Source: Helicobacter sp. 13S00477-4
Lineage (GTDB): Bacteria > Campylobacterota > Campylobacteria > Campylobacterales > Helicobacteraceae
Direction of reading: 5' to 3'
Assembly: GCF_002272785.1 (NCBI RefSeq)
Contig: NZ_MLAS01000006.1
Coordinates: 44,840-108,839 of the forward strand
Length of the DNA stretch: 64,000 nucleotides
Position 1 is the first letter of the stretch, and the number at the start of each line of letters is the position of its first letter. Made by a program: the position numbers and the translations under genes. Below, one piece after another: positions 8,791-16,533 of the stretch. The notes beneath the pieces are model-generated. The model worked only from the letters and a program-made list of their open reading frames with translations. It searched no databases and was not told where the DNA came from.

Positions 8791-10053
8791 TTATTGTGTG
8801 AGGGTATTTTTTGGCACAATGCAATAATTTTCAACAACACATCCAGAAATGATAAAATAATTGATGTTGTCCTTGTATTCATAAGTAATGTTAAAACCTT
8901 GTGCATCAAGAGTATTTTTTATGATATACATTCCAAGACCAAATCCTGCAGATCCTACTTTTGTAGAATCTTTAAAATAAGGCTTGAAATATTCTTTAAA
9001 ATCCATTTTTAAAGGATCGCCTTTGTTAGCTATGATGAGACTATACTTATCTGTATTGATAGTCACTTGATTGTCATAACTGTATTTAATAGCATTATCT
9101 AAAAGATTCTTCACAGACATCGCAAAAAGTTCAAAATCTGCTTTGATTAAGTCATTTGGAGACAAAAGGATGATTGGATCTGTACCCATTTTATCTATCA
9201 ATAACATTTTTTTAATATATTCAATCAGTTCATCTACTAAAAATTCTCTTTTATTGAGTTTATAGCTTTTAGAAGAGAGTTGTTCAATTTTAGCAAATTG
9301 ATTGATGAGTTCATTTAGACGTTCAAATGCAGAAATAAGTCGTTCTTTTTGTAAAGAATTTTTGACCATTTCAGCAGTGATGCGACCTTTTGTAATAGGT
9401 GTTTTTAGCTCATGCATAATTGATCTCAGGAATAAAGTTCTAGATTCATTGAGTGCAGCGATTTTTTTGATCGCATTGTCAAATTCATTTGCTAATTCTC
9501 CGATTTCATCTTGTTGATCTGTTTTGCAGGTGATATTGAGTTTTCCATTTGAAAAATAGCGGATTTGTTGTCTTAGGCTTTTGAGTGGCAATAAACTTTT
9601 TATCACAAGTGCAAAGAGGAATATCAATAATAAAATACCTGCAAATGTAATGAGATAATAATTTTGATAAGAAGTTTTAAACGTATCTTTATAAAGAGTT
9701 GCTTTATCTTGAGTTTCAAGAAGAATAAAGATTTCATTATTGAGTTTTATGGTTTTAGCGAATATTCCATTGATACCAATAGGAATTTTTTTATAATCCA
9801 ATAAGGCTTGTTTGATATTAGGTTCGGAAGTGATTTCAAAACCAAGATCTTTAAGGTATTTTTCTATAGTCTTGATATTGCCATTGTAAGTGATGATTTG
9901 GTTTATAGTGGCTGTGAATTGTCTGTATTTAAACTCAGATTTTTTTATTTCTCTATCCATTTCAGATTTAATAAAATAAAAAGAAAATGCAAAAAAACTA
10001 AATAAGGCAAACAAAAATAATGTTGTAATTTTGAAAAATATTGAGGTTTTCAT
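8791..10053 (-). CDS. arsS: ArsS-type sensor histidine kinase
   Basis: This inner-membrane sensor has transmembrane helices at about 9-28 and 133-153 enclosing a periplasmic region of about 105 residues. HAMP-like and DHp segments follow with the H-box RSIMHELKTPI (H214), then the HATPase domain with NLLDNAIKYS (N-box) and GFGLGMYIIKN (G-box). Sequence, length (420) and neighbourhood match H. pylori ArsS (HP0165), which responds to acid. Two differences are visible. The periplasmic part has no histidine; H214 is the only one in the protein. The gene end also lacks the poly-C tract that makes the ArsS C-terminus phase-variable in H. pylori. It follows arsR by 5 bp. Confidence 0.85.
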   Translation of the reverse strand: MKTSIFFKITTLFLFALFSFFAFSFYFIKSEMDREIKKSEFKYRQFTATINQIITYNGNIKTIEKYLKDLGFEITSEPNIKQALLDYKKIPIGINGIFAKTIKLNNEIFILLETQDKATLYKDTFKTSYQNYYLITFAGILLLIFLFALVIKSLLPLKSLRQQIRYFSNGKLNITCKTDQQDEIGELANEFDNAIKKIAALNESRTLFLRSIMHELKTPITKGRITAEMVKNSLQKERLISAFERLNELINQFAKIEQLSSKSYKLNKREFLVDELIEYIKKMLLIDKMGTDPIILLSPNDLIKADFELFAMSVKNLLDNAIKYSYDNQVTINTDKYSLIIANKGDPLKMDFKEYFKPYFKDSTKVGSAGFGLGMYIIKNTLDAQGFNITYEYKDNINYFIISGCVVENYCIVPKNTLTQ

Positions 10054-10058
10054 CTTAA

Positions 10059-10739
10059 TTAAGATTCTAGCTTGTAGCCCACCCCTCTGACTGAAATGAT
10101 ATATTTAGGCTTTTTTGGATCTTCTTCAATTTTGGCTCGTAATCTACCTATAATAACATCTATACTTTTGTTTGAGCTTTCCGGATTGATAGATTCAGAT
10201 TCAATAGCAATTGCTTCTCTTGAAAATACATGACCTTTTTTACTGATAAGGAGCGTAAGGATTTCATATTCTGCACGAGTAAGTTCTAGTTTTTTGTCTT
10301 TGAAGTAAACTTCACGACTATCTTTATCTATTCTGAAAATGGAACTTTTGTCTTTCTCCTCATTTTTTCCACCTTTTTTATTGTATCTTCTCAAAAGGGA
10401 TTGGATTCTAGCTAAGAGTTCTTTAGGGTCATAAGGTTTTGGTATATAGTCATCAGCACCATATTCAAGAGCTTTTATTTTATCATTTAGATCACTCCTA
10501 GCAGAAGAGATTATAATAGGAATATTTTTTTGTTTTGCAACTCTTTTGCAGACTTCAAGTCCATCTAAATTTGGCAATGTAAGATCAAGGAGCAAAAGAT
10601 CGTAGTGTTGTGTAGCTACTGCACTCATTCCTGTATAAGGTTCATCATAATTTGTAACATTAATATCATGTTGTTTGAGGTATTCACTCAGGATTTCTGC
10701 AAGTTCTATATCATCTTCTATCATTAATACTTCTAGCAT
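10059..10739 (-). CDS. arsR: ArsR-type OmpR-family response regulator
   Basis: The 226-residue protein has a receiver domain (phospho-acceptor D52 in LLLLDLTLP, acidic pair E8-D9-D10, conserved K in [10 protein letters not shown]) and a C-terminal winged-helix DNA-binding domain ([12 protein letters not shown] to [13 protein letters not shown]). It is the partner of the kinase 5 bp downstream. The pair corresponds by sequence and position to HP0166/HP0165. In H. pylori ArsR controls acid-response genes including urease and its own operon; whether this copy does so cannot be told here. Confidence 0.9.
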   Translation of the reverse strand: MLEVLMIEDDIELAEILSEYLKQHDINVTNYDEPYTGMSAVATQHYDLLLLDLTLPNLDGLEVCKRVAKQKNIPIIISSARSDLNDKIKALEYGADDYIPKPYDPKELLARIQSLLRRYNKKGGKNEEKDKSSIFRIDKDSREVYFKDKKLELTRAEYEILTLLISKKGHVFSREAIAIESESINPESSNKSIDVIIGRLRAKIEEDPKKPKYIISVRGVGYKLES

Positions 10740-10788
10740 TTATCTTACCTTGAATATGAGGATTGTTTGTTTATATTTTTTGGATTGA

Positions 10789-10794
10789 ATCATA
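10789..10794 (-). promoter_or_regulatory. Candidate -10 box upstream of arsR
   Basis: TATGAT on the minus strand lies 50 bp before the arsR start inside the 120-bp gap after the CiaD-like gene. No good -35 box is seen. The gap is AT-rich and is the likely place for the arsRS promoter and any ArsR autoregulatory site. Confidence 0.35.
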
Positions 10795-10861
10795 CTATAA
10801 AATTCATTAAATAATATATTTTAAAATTCAAAATACGCAAAAAGATAATCACACATCCTGG

Positions 10862-11128
10862 CTAATTACCCAATTTTTCATCAATGATATATAATTGGTA
10901 TTGTAGATAATTGATAACTAAATCAAGCTTTGTTGGCAAGTCTTTTATTTGAGGAGATTGCAAACCTTCAAAAAGTACAAGTGTTTTCTCTCTCAAATCA
11001 GATAAAAATTCTAATTCATTTTTAGAAGATATTATTGTATTTTTTGCTTCTGATATTTCTGAATCATTTGAAATTTGACTATCCCCCATTTCTGTAAGTG
11101 CTTCAAGAATAACATCTTTTAGTTCCAT
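10862..11128 (-). CDS. Small protein resembling the CiaD C-terminal domain
   Basis: About 88 residues, acidic at the N-terminus and helical at the C-terminus. The segment SDLREKTLVLFEGLQSP followed by KLDLVINYLQYQLYIIDEKL resembles, from memory, the conserved end of the Campylobacter CiaD family and its Helicobacter relatives. I cannot check this. Two starts are possible: GTG at 11140 and ATG at 11128. AGGTGG eight bases before the ATG favours 11128, which still overlaps the end of the TPR-like gene. No signal peptide. It is the last gene of leuD-leuB-TPR-this gene. Confidence 0.5.
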   Translation of the reverse strand: MELKDVILEALTEMGDSQISNDSEISEAKNTIISSKNELEFLSDLREKTLVLFEGLQSPQIKDLPTKLDLVINYLQYQLYIIDEKLGN

Positions 11129-11373
11129 TTCATTAACCACCTTTCAAATACTTTTAATTCTTTTTGATTTGAAGCTTCTATAAAAAAATCTTTTGCTTTT
11201 ATATTCAGACCCTTAAAACTTTTTGTTTTTTTGTTAAGACGTTTATAGCCCTGTTGTGCTTGTTGATTTGTTGGGTCGAATTTAAGGATATCTTTATAAA
11301 TTTGCAATGCTTCATCTTTTAGACCTTGTAATTCATAAATACTTGCGAGCGTAATTGTTTTACTGGCATTCAT
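11119..11373 (-). CDS. Small TPR-like protein
   Basis: The 84-residue protein starts with one recognisable tetratricopeptide-like repeat (LASIYELQGLKDEALQIYKDILKFDPTNQQAQQGYKRL, about residues 8-45), followed by a basic linker and a short helix ending in FERWLMKW. Its ATG overlaps the stop of leuB (TAATG) and it has a GAGGA Shine-Dalgarno, so it is translationally coupled to leuB. Its 3' end overlaps the CiaD-like gene. Function unknown; the tight pairing suggests that the two small proteins work together. Confidence 0.6.
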   Translation of the reverse strand: MNASKTITLASIYELQGLKDEALQIYKDILKFDPTNQQAQQGYKRLNKKTKSFKGLNIKAKDFFIEASNQKELKVFERWLMKWN

Positions 11374-12446
11374 TATATTTCCTCTTTAAGATATTTTACT
11401 ATTAAATCTCCCATTTGTGAAGTATTACAAATATTTTTAGCATCAAATAAAGCTATGTCTTTAGTGCGATAACCTTTTTTGAGTACTTTTACTATAGCTT
11501 GATGGATATTTTCTGCTGCTTGATTTTCTTTGAAGCTATATTTTAACATCATAGCCGCACTCAATATCGCGGCAATAGGATTTGCAATCCCCATTCCTGC
11601 AATGTCAGGAGCAGATCCATGTATAGGTTCATAAAGTGATACTTTTCCTCCAATGCTTGCAGATGGAAGTAGACCAATAGAACCAGTAAGCATGGCAGCT
11701 TCGTCACTTAATATATCTCCAAAAAGATTTTCAGTCAAAATAACATCAAATTGCTTTGGATCTTTTATGAGCTGCATACTTGCATTGTCAACATATTGAT
11801 GGGTGAGTTCGACTTCAGGGTATTGTTTTGAAACTTGGGTTACAACTTCACGCCAAAGCTGGCTAACTTCTAAAACATTTGCTTTATCTACTGAACACAC
11901 TTTTTTTCTTCGAGTGCTTGCTAAATCAAAAGCAAGTTTTGCTATTCTTGTTATTTCTTCTTTTGTATAAATCATTGTATTGTAAGCACGATCTGAATCT
12001 TTTCCTTTGGGTTGTCCAAAATAAATCCCACCTATGAGTTCACGAACAACTATCAAATCTGTGTTTGTTATAATCTCTGCTTTGAGTGTGCTAGCTTTTG
12101 TTAATTCTTCAAATACCATTGCAGGACGTATATTACCAAATACTTCTAAGGCTTTTCTTAGACGTAAAAGACCACTTTCAGGTCGCATTTCTCTTGGAAG
12201 ATTATCCCATTTATTCCCTCCGATTGCTCCAAATAAAATAGCATTGACTTCTAGACAACCATTAATAGTTTCTTCAGGCAAAGGATTTTTGTATAGGTCA
12301 TAAGCACATCCACCCATTAGATATTCTTTGTATTCAATGTTGAAACCTTCAAGCTCACTCACTTTATTCAATACTTTAATAGCTTCATTGATAACTTCAG
12401 GTCCAATACCATCACCTTTGATAAGGGCTATTTTGTATGTTTTCAT
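11373..12446 (-). CDS. leuB: 3-isopropylmalate dehydrogenase
   Basis: LeuB oxidatively decarboxylates 3-isopropylmalate in leucine synthesis. The protein (357 residues) shows the family N-terminus YKIALIKGDGIGPEV, the substrate arginine segment ESGLLRLRKAL, TENLFGDILSDEAA and the NAD site YEPIHGSAPDIAG. The ATG at 12446 is preferred over an in-frame start 48 bp upstream because it forms a TGATG overlap with leuD, has AAGGA upstream, and begins exactly at the family N-terminus. It is followed by the two small genes, each overlapping the next. Confidence 0.95.
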   Translation of the reverse strand: MKTYKIALIKGDGIGPEVINEAIKVLNKVSELEGFNIEYKEYLMGGCAYDLYKNPLPEETINGCLEVNAILFGAIGGNKWDNLPREMRPESGLLRLRKALEVFGNIRPAMVFEELTKASTLKAEIITNTDLIVVRELIGGIYFGQPKGKDSDRAYNTMIYTKEEITRIAKLAFDLASTRRKKVCSVDKANVLEVSQLWREVVTQVSKQYPEVELTHQYVDNASMQLIKDPKQFDVILTENLFGDILSDEAAMLTGSIGLLPSASIGGKVSLYEPIHGSAPDIAGMGIANPIAAILSAAMMLKYSFKENQAAENIHQAIVKVLKKGYRTKDIALFDAKNICNTSQMGDLIVKYLKEEI

Positions 12447-12949
12447 CACAAATCCTTTATTTGTTTTTGTGCATACGGTATTAATCCACCACAATTAAGT
12501 AATTCAAGCATAAAAGGAGGGATTTTAGCATATTGATATTGTTTATTCTTGGTATGATTGATGATTTTATTTTTTTCAAGACAAATTTCAAGCTGATCCC
12601 CTTCTTCAATCGTAACAATCTCATTTTGAGGTACTTCTAGTATTAATAGACCTGTATTGAACGCATTTCGATAAAAAATTCTAGCAAAGGATGGTGCAAG
12701 AACTGCACTTATGCCAGCTTCTTTGAGTGCCAATGGTGCATGTTCTCTGCTGCTACCACATCCAAAATTTTCATCTGCGACAATAAAATCACCTTTTGAA
12801 ATAATATTTGAAAATCCACCCCTTGAGTCTTCCATAATATGTGTTGCTAATTCTTTAATATCGCTTGTGTTGAGGTATCGTGCAGCGATAATGATATCTG
12901 TGTCAATATTTTTACCAAATTTCCAAGCCTTTCCTATTCTATTTTGCAT
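12446..12949 (-). CDS. leuD: 3-isopropylmalate dehydratase small subunit
   Basis: This is the short (about 167-residue) LeuD/HacB-like type. It begins with KAWKFGKNIDTDIIIAARYL and has the conserved ADENFGCGSSREHAPLAL substrate loop. It needs LeuC, the iron-sulphur large subunit, to isomerise 2- to 3-isopropylmalate. No leuC or leuA is present in the window. GTG-ATG-ATG codons occur in a row at 12955-12947; the GGGAG upstream is best spaced for the ATG at 12949. It overlaps leuB by one base. Confidence 0.92.
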   Translation of the reverse strand: MQNRIGKAWKFGKNIDTDIIIAARYLNTSDIKELATHIMEDSRGGFSNIISKGDFIVADENFGCGSSREHAPLALKEAGISAVLAPSFARIFYRNAFNTGLLILEVPQNEIVTIEEGDQLEICLEKNKIINHTKNKQYQYAKIPPFMLELLNCGGLIPYAQKQIKDL

Positions 12950-13006
12950 CATCACTCCCTTTGTTTAGTGTTTGTTGATTTTAGCAAGTTTGATTTAAAA
13001 ATTACT

Positions 13007-13894
13007 TTATTTTTGAGAAGCATTCATAAAAATTTGATTGTAAGAAATAGAAACCCCTATAAAAACATTTGTACCGACTTCTTTAAAAAATCTTCCCTTA
13101 AGCATATAAAAGGTTATGAAAGGGGCTATGGATAGATTTTTGTATAGATTTGTATCCATCCTTATATCCAATTCAAGTTCATATTGGGGATTATGAGAAG
13201 GTTTGTAATCATTGATAAGATAATCCCTAAAGCTAAAATGATAGCTTACATTGACATTATCTTGGATTTTTTGCTTCACATCAATGCCTGTTTGAATTCC
13301 TAAGCTCTCTACAGGTCTTTGATAGGTAAAATCTTCTTCTCCAAAAAGACTCAGATAAAGATTTTTGATATAGTTCCCTTCAAAAATCTTAAATCCACTG
13401 CTAAAACGTAGGATTTTTATCCTGTTGAGTCCAGGTTGAGGAGTAAACTCTGTCCGATAGCTTAGCTGGATATAAGGACCTAATTCAAAACCACCAAGCA
13501 TATTTTCAAAATCCCAAATCCTTTGTGTATAATCTGTGGATAATAAAATTCTATCCAGGGTTTTATTATCTATTCTTGGTCCAGTTTCAGGACTGATAAT
13601 ATTCCTCCCGTATTCTGTTAGGAGGGAATTGAAAATTACAAATCTTTTGGCATAATAATTTGCATCAAATTCTCCAAAAGTTTGTCCGACAATTTGAGAA
13701 TTTCCTCTAATGCGGCTATTGGAAAAATCTTTATAGATATTTTGATTTTTTAATGAGGTTGAAGAAAAGTTTAAAGATATTCTTTTGAGTTCTAAATGCC
13801 AACCTCTTTTGGTTGTATCAATATCAAGATCTGTATCTTCTCCAAAAAGATTTTTTAAAATTAAAAGCAATAAAATCCATTTAGTTTTCTTCAT
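13007..13894 (-). CDS. Putative outer-membrane beta-barrel protein
   Basis: The 295-residue precursor has a short signal peptide (KKTKWILLLLILKNLFG). The rest is rich in amphipathic beta-strand patterns (for example YIQLSYRTEF, NVSYHFSFRDYLI, NLSIAPFITFYML) and ends in NVFIGVSISYNQIF. That fits a beta-barrel or surface protein, but I do not recognise the family. Its start lies within the last codons of rarA (14 bp overlap), so it is probably read as the last gene of cbpA-hspR-rarA. Confidence 0.55.
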   Translation of the reverse strand: MKKTKWILLLLILKNLFGEDTDLDIDTTKRGWHLELKRISLNFSSTSLKNQNIYKDFSNSRIRGNSQIVGQTFGEFDANYYAKRFVIFNSLLTEYGRNIISPETGPRIDNKTLDRILLSTDYTQRIWDFENMLGGFELGPYIQLSYRTEFTPQPGLNRIKILRFSSGFKIFEGNYIKNLYLSLFGEEDFTYQRPVESLGIQTGIDVKQKIQDNVNVSYHFSFRDYLINDYKPSHNPQYELELDIRMDTNLYKNLSIAPFITFYMLKGRFFKEVGTNVFIGVSISYNQIFMNASQK

Positions 13895-15074
13895 TCATTT
13901 TACCTTTAATCTTATCAAGCCAATTTTGAAGGGTTTTTTCAAATGCTTTTTGTGTATGTTTGACAAATATGAGTGGCTTTTGGAGATATTTTTGTTTAAC
14001 CCAGCCTCCATAATCATGAGGATAAAGATACTCATTAGCTTTTGGGATAATATTTTTAGGAATAGAGAGGATTTCACCTTTATTCACACTTTTAATAGCT
14101 TCATTGATTGCATTATAGGCTGTATTTGATTTTGGTGAACAAGAGAGATAGATGACGCATTGAGAAAGAATAATTCGTGCTTCTGGATATCCTATTTTAG
14201 ACACTGCAAGCATTGTTGATGTAGCTAAATTTAGGGCATTGGGATTAGCATTCCCAATATCTTCACTGGCTAAAATTACAAGTCTCCTAGCTATAAATTC
14301 AGGATTTTCGCCTCCACAAATCAATCTAGCTAAATAATAAATAGCAGCATTTTCATCACTCCCACGGATAGATTTGATGAGGGCACTGATGAGATTATAA
14401 TGGGTATTGTTTTCACTACTGCCATCATTAAGGCTTATGGGACGGAGTGTCTTTAGAGTATCAATATCGATATTTTGTTTTTCCATTGCTATATCCAAAA
14501 GATTAAGCATTGCTCGTGCATCTCCTCCGCTTGAACTGATGAGGTATTTTTTTGCTTTTTCATCAATAGTGCAAGGATAAAGGGCAAGGGTTTTATTTAA
14601 AATGGATTCAAGATTAGTATCGCTTAATGGCAAAAATTCAAACAATAAAGATCGAGATCTTATAGCTGCAGTGAGTGTATAATAAGGGTTTTCTGTACTT
14701 GCTCCAAGTATAATAGCTTCTTGATTTTCCATAATTGGTAGTAAAAATTCTTGCTGGGTTCTGTTTAGGCGGTGTATTTCATCAATAAATACAATAGGTT
14801 TTGTCAATGTATTTTGATAAGTTTTTAGATTTTGACGTAGCTCTTCTAATTTAAAATTAGTTGCATTAAATTGCAGAAATGGTTTTTCTAGCTTTTGGGC
14901 AATAAGTCTTGCTAGGGTTGTTTTTCCACTGCCTGGACTGCCATAAAAAAATGAATGTGGGAATGTGCCTGATGAAAAAACTTTAAATAAAGCAGATGAG
15001 GGATTTAAAATATGTTCTTGTCCTATAAAATCTTCTAAGATTTTTGGACGCATTAAATTGGCTAAATTTTTCAT
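13881..15074 (-). CDS. rarA: Replication-associated recombination protein A (MgsA/RarA)
   Basis: This AAA+ clamp-loader-like ATPase acts at stalled replication forks. It begins with the family motif LANLMRPKILEDFIGQEHIL, then Walker A GSPGSGKTT (about 45-53), Walker B IVFIDEIHR, sensor 1 GASTENP and the C-terminal SEDIGNANPNAL signature. About 397 residues, normal. The ATG at 15074 is preferred over TTG at 15077. No Shine-Dalgarno is visible, so translation may depend on coupling to hspR, 11 bp upstream. Corresponds to HP1026, the third gene of the H. pylori cbpA-hspR operon. Confidence 0.92.
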   Translation of the reverse strand: MKNLANLMRPKILEDFIGQEHILNPSSALFKVFSSGTFPHSFFYGSPGSGKTTLARLIAQKLEKPFLQFNATNFKLEELRQNLKTYQNTLTKPIVFIDEIHRLNRTQQEFLLPIMENQEAIILGASTENPYYTLTAAIRSRSLLFEFLPLSDTNLESILNKTLALYPCTIDEKAKKYLISSSGGDARAMLNLLDIAMEKQNIDIDTLKTLRPISLNDGSSENNTHYNLISALIKSIRGSDENAAIYYLARLICGGENPEFIARRLVILASEDIGNANPNALNLATSTMLAVSKIGYPEARIILSQCVIYLSCSPKSNTAYNAINEAIKSVNKGEILSIPKNIIPKANEYLYPHDYGGWVKQKYLQKPLIFVKHTQKAFEKTLQNWLDKIKGKMNEEN

Positions 15075-15085
15075 CAATAATTTAA

Positions 15086-15448
15086 TTATTTTTTGAATAT
15101 TATTAATTCATAAGAACTTTGTTTTACACTGACTCCGGTATTTTGAGTTTGAGATTTTTTTTGTAGATTTGATCGAAGTTCCTCATTCAGCAAATCAAGT
15201 TCATCTAGTCTTTCTTTTAGTCGTAAGATGATGTCTACACCTGCAAGATTTACACCCATATCACGCGTAAGCCTTAGTATTGTCTTGATTTTGTCAATAT
15301 CTCTTTGTGAGTACAGTCTCATCTTTCCATCTGTGCGATTGGGTTCAATTAATCCTTCTTTTTCATATTGTCTGAGGGTTTGTGGGTGGATTTCAAGTAT
15401 TTTTGCAACGACGCTGATAAGATAAACAGGTTCATCATAGCTATACAT
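15086..15448 (-). CDS. hspR: HspR, MerR-family heat-shock repressor
   Basis: The 120-residue repressor has an N-terminal MerR-type winged helix (YLISVVAKILEIHPQTLRQYEKEGLIEPNRT, about 7-38), followed by RLYSQRDIDKIKTI and a coiled-coil dimerisation region. There is no C-terminal cysteine effector site, as usual for HspR. In H. pylori HspR represses chaperone operons including its own cbpA-hspR-rarA operon. The gene order here is the same. AAGGA precedes the ATG; a 22-bp gap separates it from cbpA. Confidence 0.93.
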   Translation of the reverse strand: MYSYDEPVYLISVVAKILEIHPQTLRQYEKEGLIEPNRTDGKMRLYSQRDIDKIKTILRLTRDMGVNLAGVDIILRLKERLDELDLLNEELRSNLQKKSQTQNTGVSVKQSSYELIIFKK

Positions 15449-15470
15449 AAGTTTTATCCTTTTTTATGAT

Positions 15471-16331
15471 TTAGGGTAGTTGTTCTTCAAGCATTTTTTT
15501 GAACTCTTCTGATAATGAGTCTATGTTAGGTAGGATAATATTTGCTTTCAGATAAAGATCACCAATATGACCACTTTTTCTATTTTTTACTCCAAGTTCT
15601 TTGATGCGAAATTTTTGAGCATTTTTTGTATTGGCAGGGATTTTTAAGTTGACTTCTTTATAAAGGGTAGGGATAGAGATTTTCCCTCCAAAAAGAGCTA
15701 TTTTTAAAGGTATATCAAAAGTTTTGGTTAAGTCATCGCCATTCCTCATATATTCTGGATCGGGGGCAATATTTATTTTTAGCAATAAATCCCCTTGCAT
15801 ACTTCGATTTTTTTTACCTTTTTCTCTTATCCTAATCGTTTCACCTTCGTTGATACCTGCTGGGATTTTTATATCAAAGCTATCATTTTGTAAGTTGATA
15901 TGTTGTTTTCCTCCAAGTACGGCAATGGTAAATGGTATTGTAAGGTTTGCGTGGATATTCAAATCAGGTTCAAAACCAAAACCAGCACCAAATCCAAAAC
16001 TATTCCCTCCTGATCCAAATCCTCCAGCACTACCAAATATTTGAGAAAGTATATCGTCTAAATTGATACCTGCTCCTCCCTGAGATCTTGCAAAATCACT
16101 AAAATCTTGCCCGCCAAACATATTATCACCAAATTGATCGTATTGTGTTCGTTTTTTTTCATCACTGAGGATTTCATATGCTGCATTGATTTCTTTGAAT
16201 TTTTCTTCAGCTTCTTTGTCTTTATTCACATCTGGGTGATATTTTCTTGCAAGTTTTCTATAGGCTTTTTTGATTTCTTCAGGACTTGCATTTTCACTGA
16301 CTTCAAGGGTTTTGTATAGACTTTTGCTCAT
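15471..16331 (-). CDS. cbpA: CbpA, DnaJ-like co-chaperone
   Basis: The 286-residue protein has an N-terminal J domain with HPD at 32-34 (KYHPDVNKD), a Gly/Phe-rich linker (about 85-125), and two DnaJ C-terminal substrate-binding domains. The cysteine-rich zinc region of DnaJ is absent, which distinguishes CbpA. It stimulates DnaK ATPase activity. It is the first gene of the heat-shock unit with hspR and rarA and has a strong promoter immediately upstream. GGGAG precedes the ATG. Confidence 0.93.
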   Translation of the reverse strand: MSKSLYKTLEVSENASPEEIKKAYRKLARKYHPDVNKDKEAEEKFKEINAAYEILSDEKKRTQYDQFGDNMFGGQDFSDFARSQGGAGINLDDILSQIFGSAGGFGSGGNSFGFGAGFGFEPDLNIHANLTIPFTIAVLGGKQHINLQNDSFDIKIPAGINEGETIRIREKGKKNRSMQGDLLLKINIAPDPEYMRNGDDLTKTFDIPLKIALFGGKISIPTLYKEVNLKIPANTKNAQKFRIKELGVKNRKSGHIGDLYLKANIILPNIDSLSEEFKKMLEEQLP

Positions 16332-16380
16332 TTAAAGCACTCCCAAAATTATTCTTTAAAATTCCAAATTCTTTAAGTTT

Positions 16381-16418
16381 ATTATATCATAAAAGTTTAG
16401 TATGAGTCAATCAACTTT
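16381..16418 (-). promoter_or_regulatory. cbpA-hspR-rarA promoter with possible HspR operator
   Basis: On the minus strand TTGACT (16410-16405), an 18-bp spacer and TATAAT (16386-16381) preceded by TGA (extended -10) form a strong housekeeping promoter about 50 bp before cbpA. An inverted repeat with AAGTT/AACTT arms (16394-16418) covers the -35 region and is a candidate HspR site. I see no good match to the streptomycete HAIR sequence. The operator assignment is inference from H. pylori, where HspR binds this promoter. Confidence 0.6.
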
Positions 16419-16455
16419 ATTTATATCATCTATAAAAAATTATTAATGCAAGGTT

Positions 16456-16471
16456 TGGAACTTTTTTTGCT
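16456..16471 (+). promoter_or_regulatory. Sigma-54 (RpoN)-type promoter upstream of the Hof-like genes
   Basis: TTTGGAACTTTTTTTGCT has GG at 16457-16458 and GC at 16469-16470, separated by exactly ten bases. It ends in the T-rich TTTTTGCT form typical of H. pylori RpoN promoters such as that of flaB. Transcription would start near 16481, about 53 bp before the ATG at 16534. The -12 element sits in the perfect palindrome TTTGCTAGCAAA (16466-16477). Confidence 0.6.
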
Positions 16472-16533
16472 AGCAAACTAAAATTAAAATAGTTTTATAA
16501 AATTATTGTTTTATGTCAGAACAAAGGATATCA

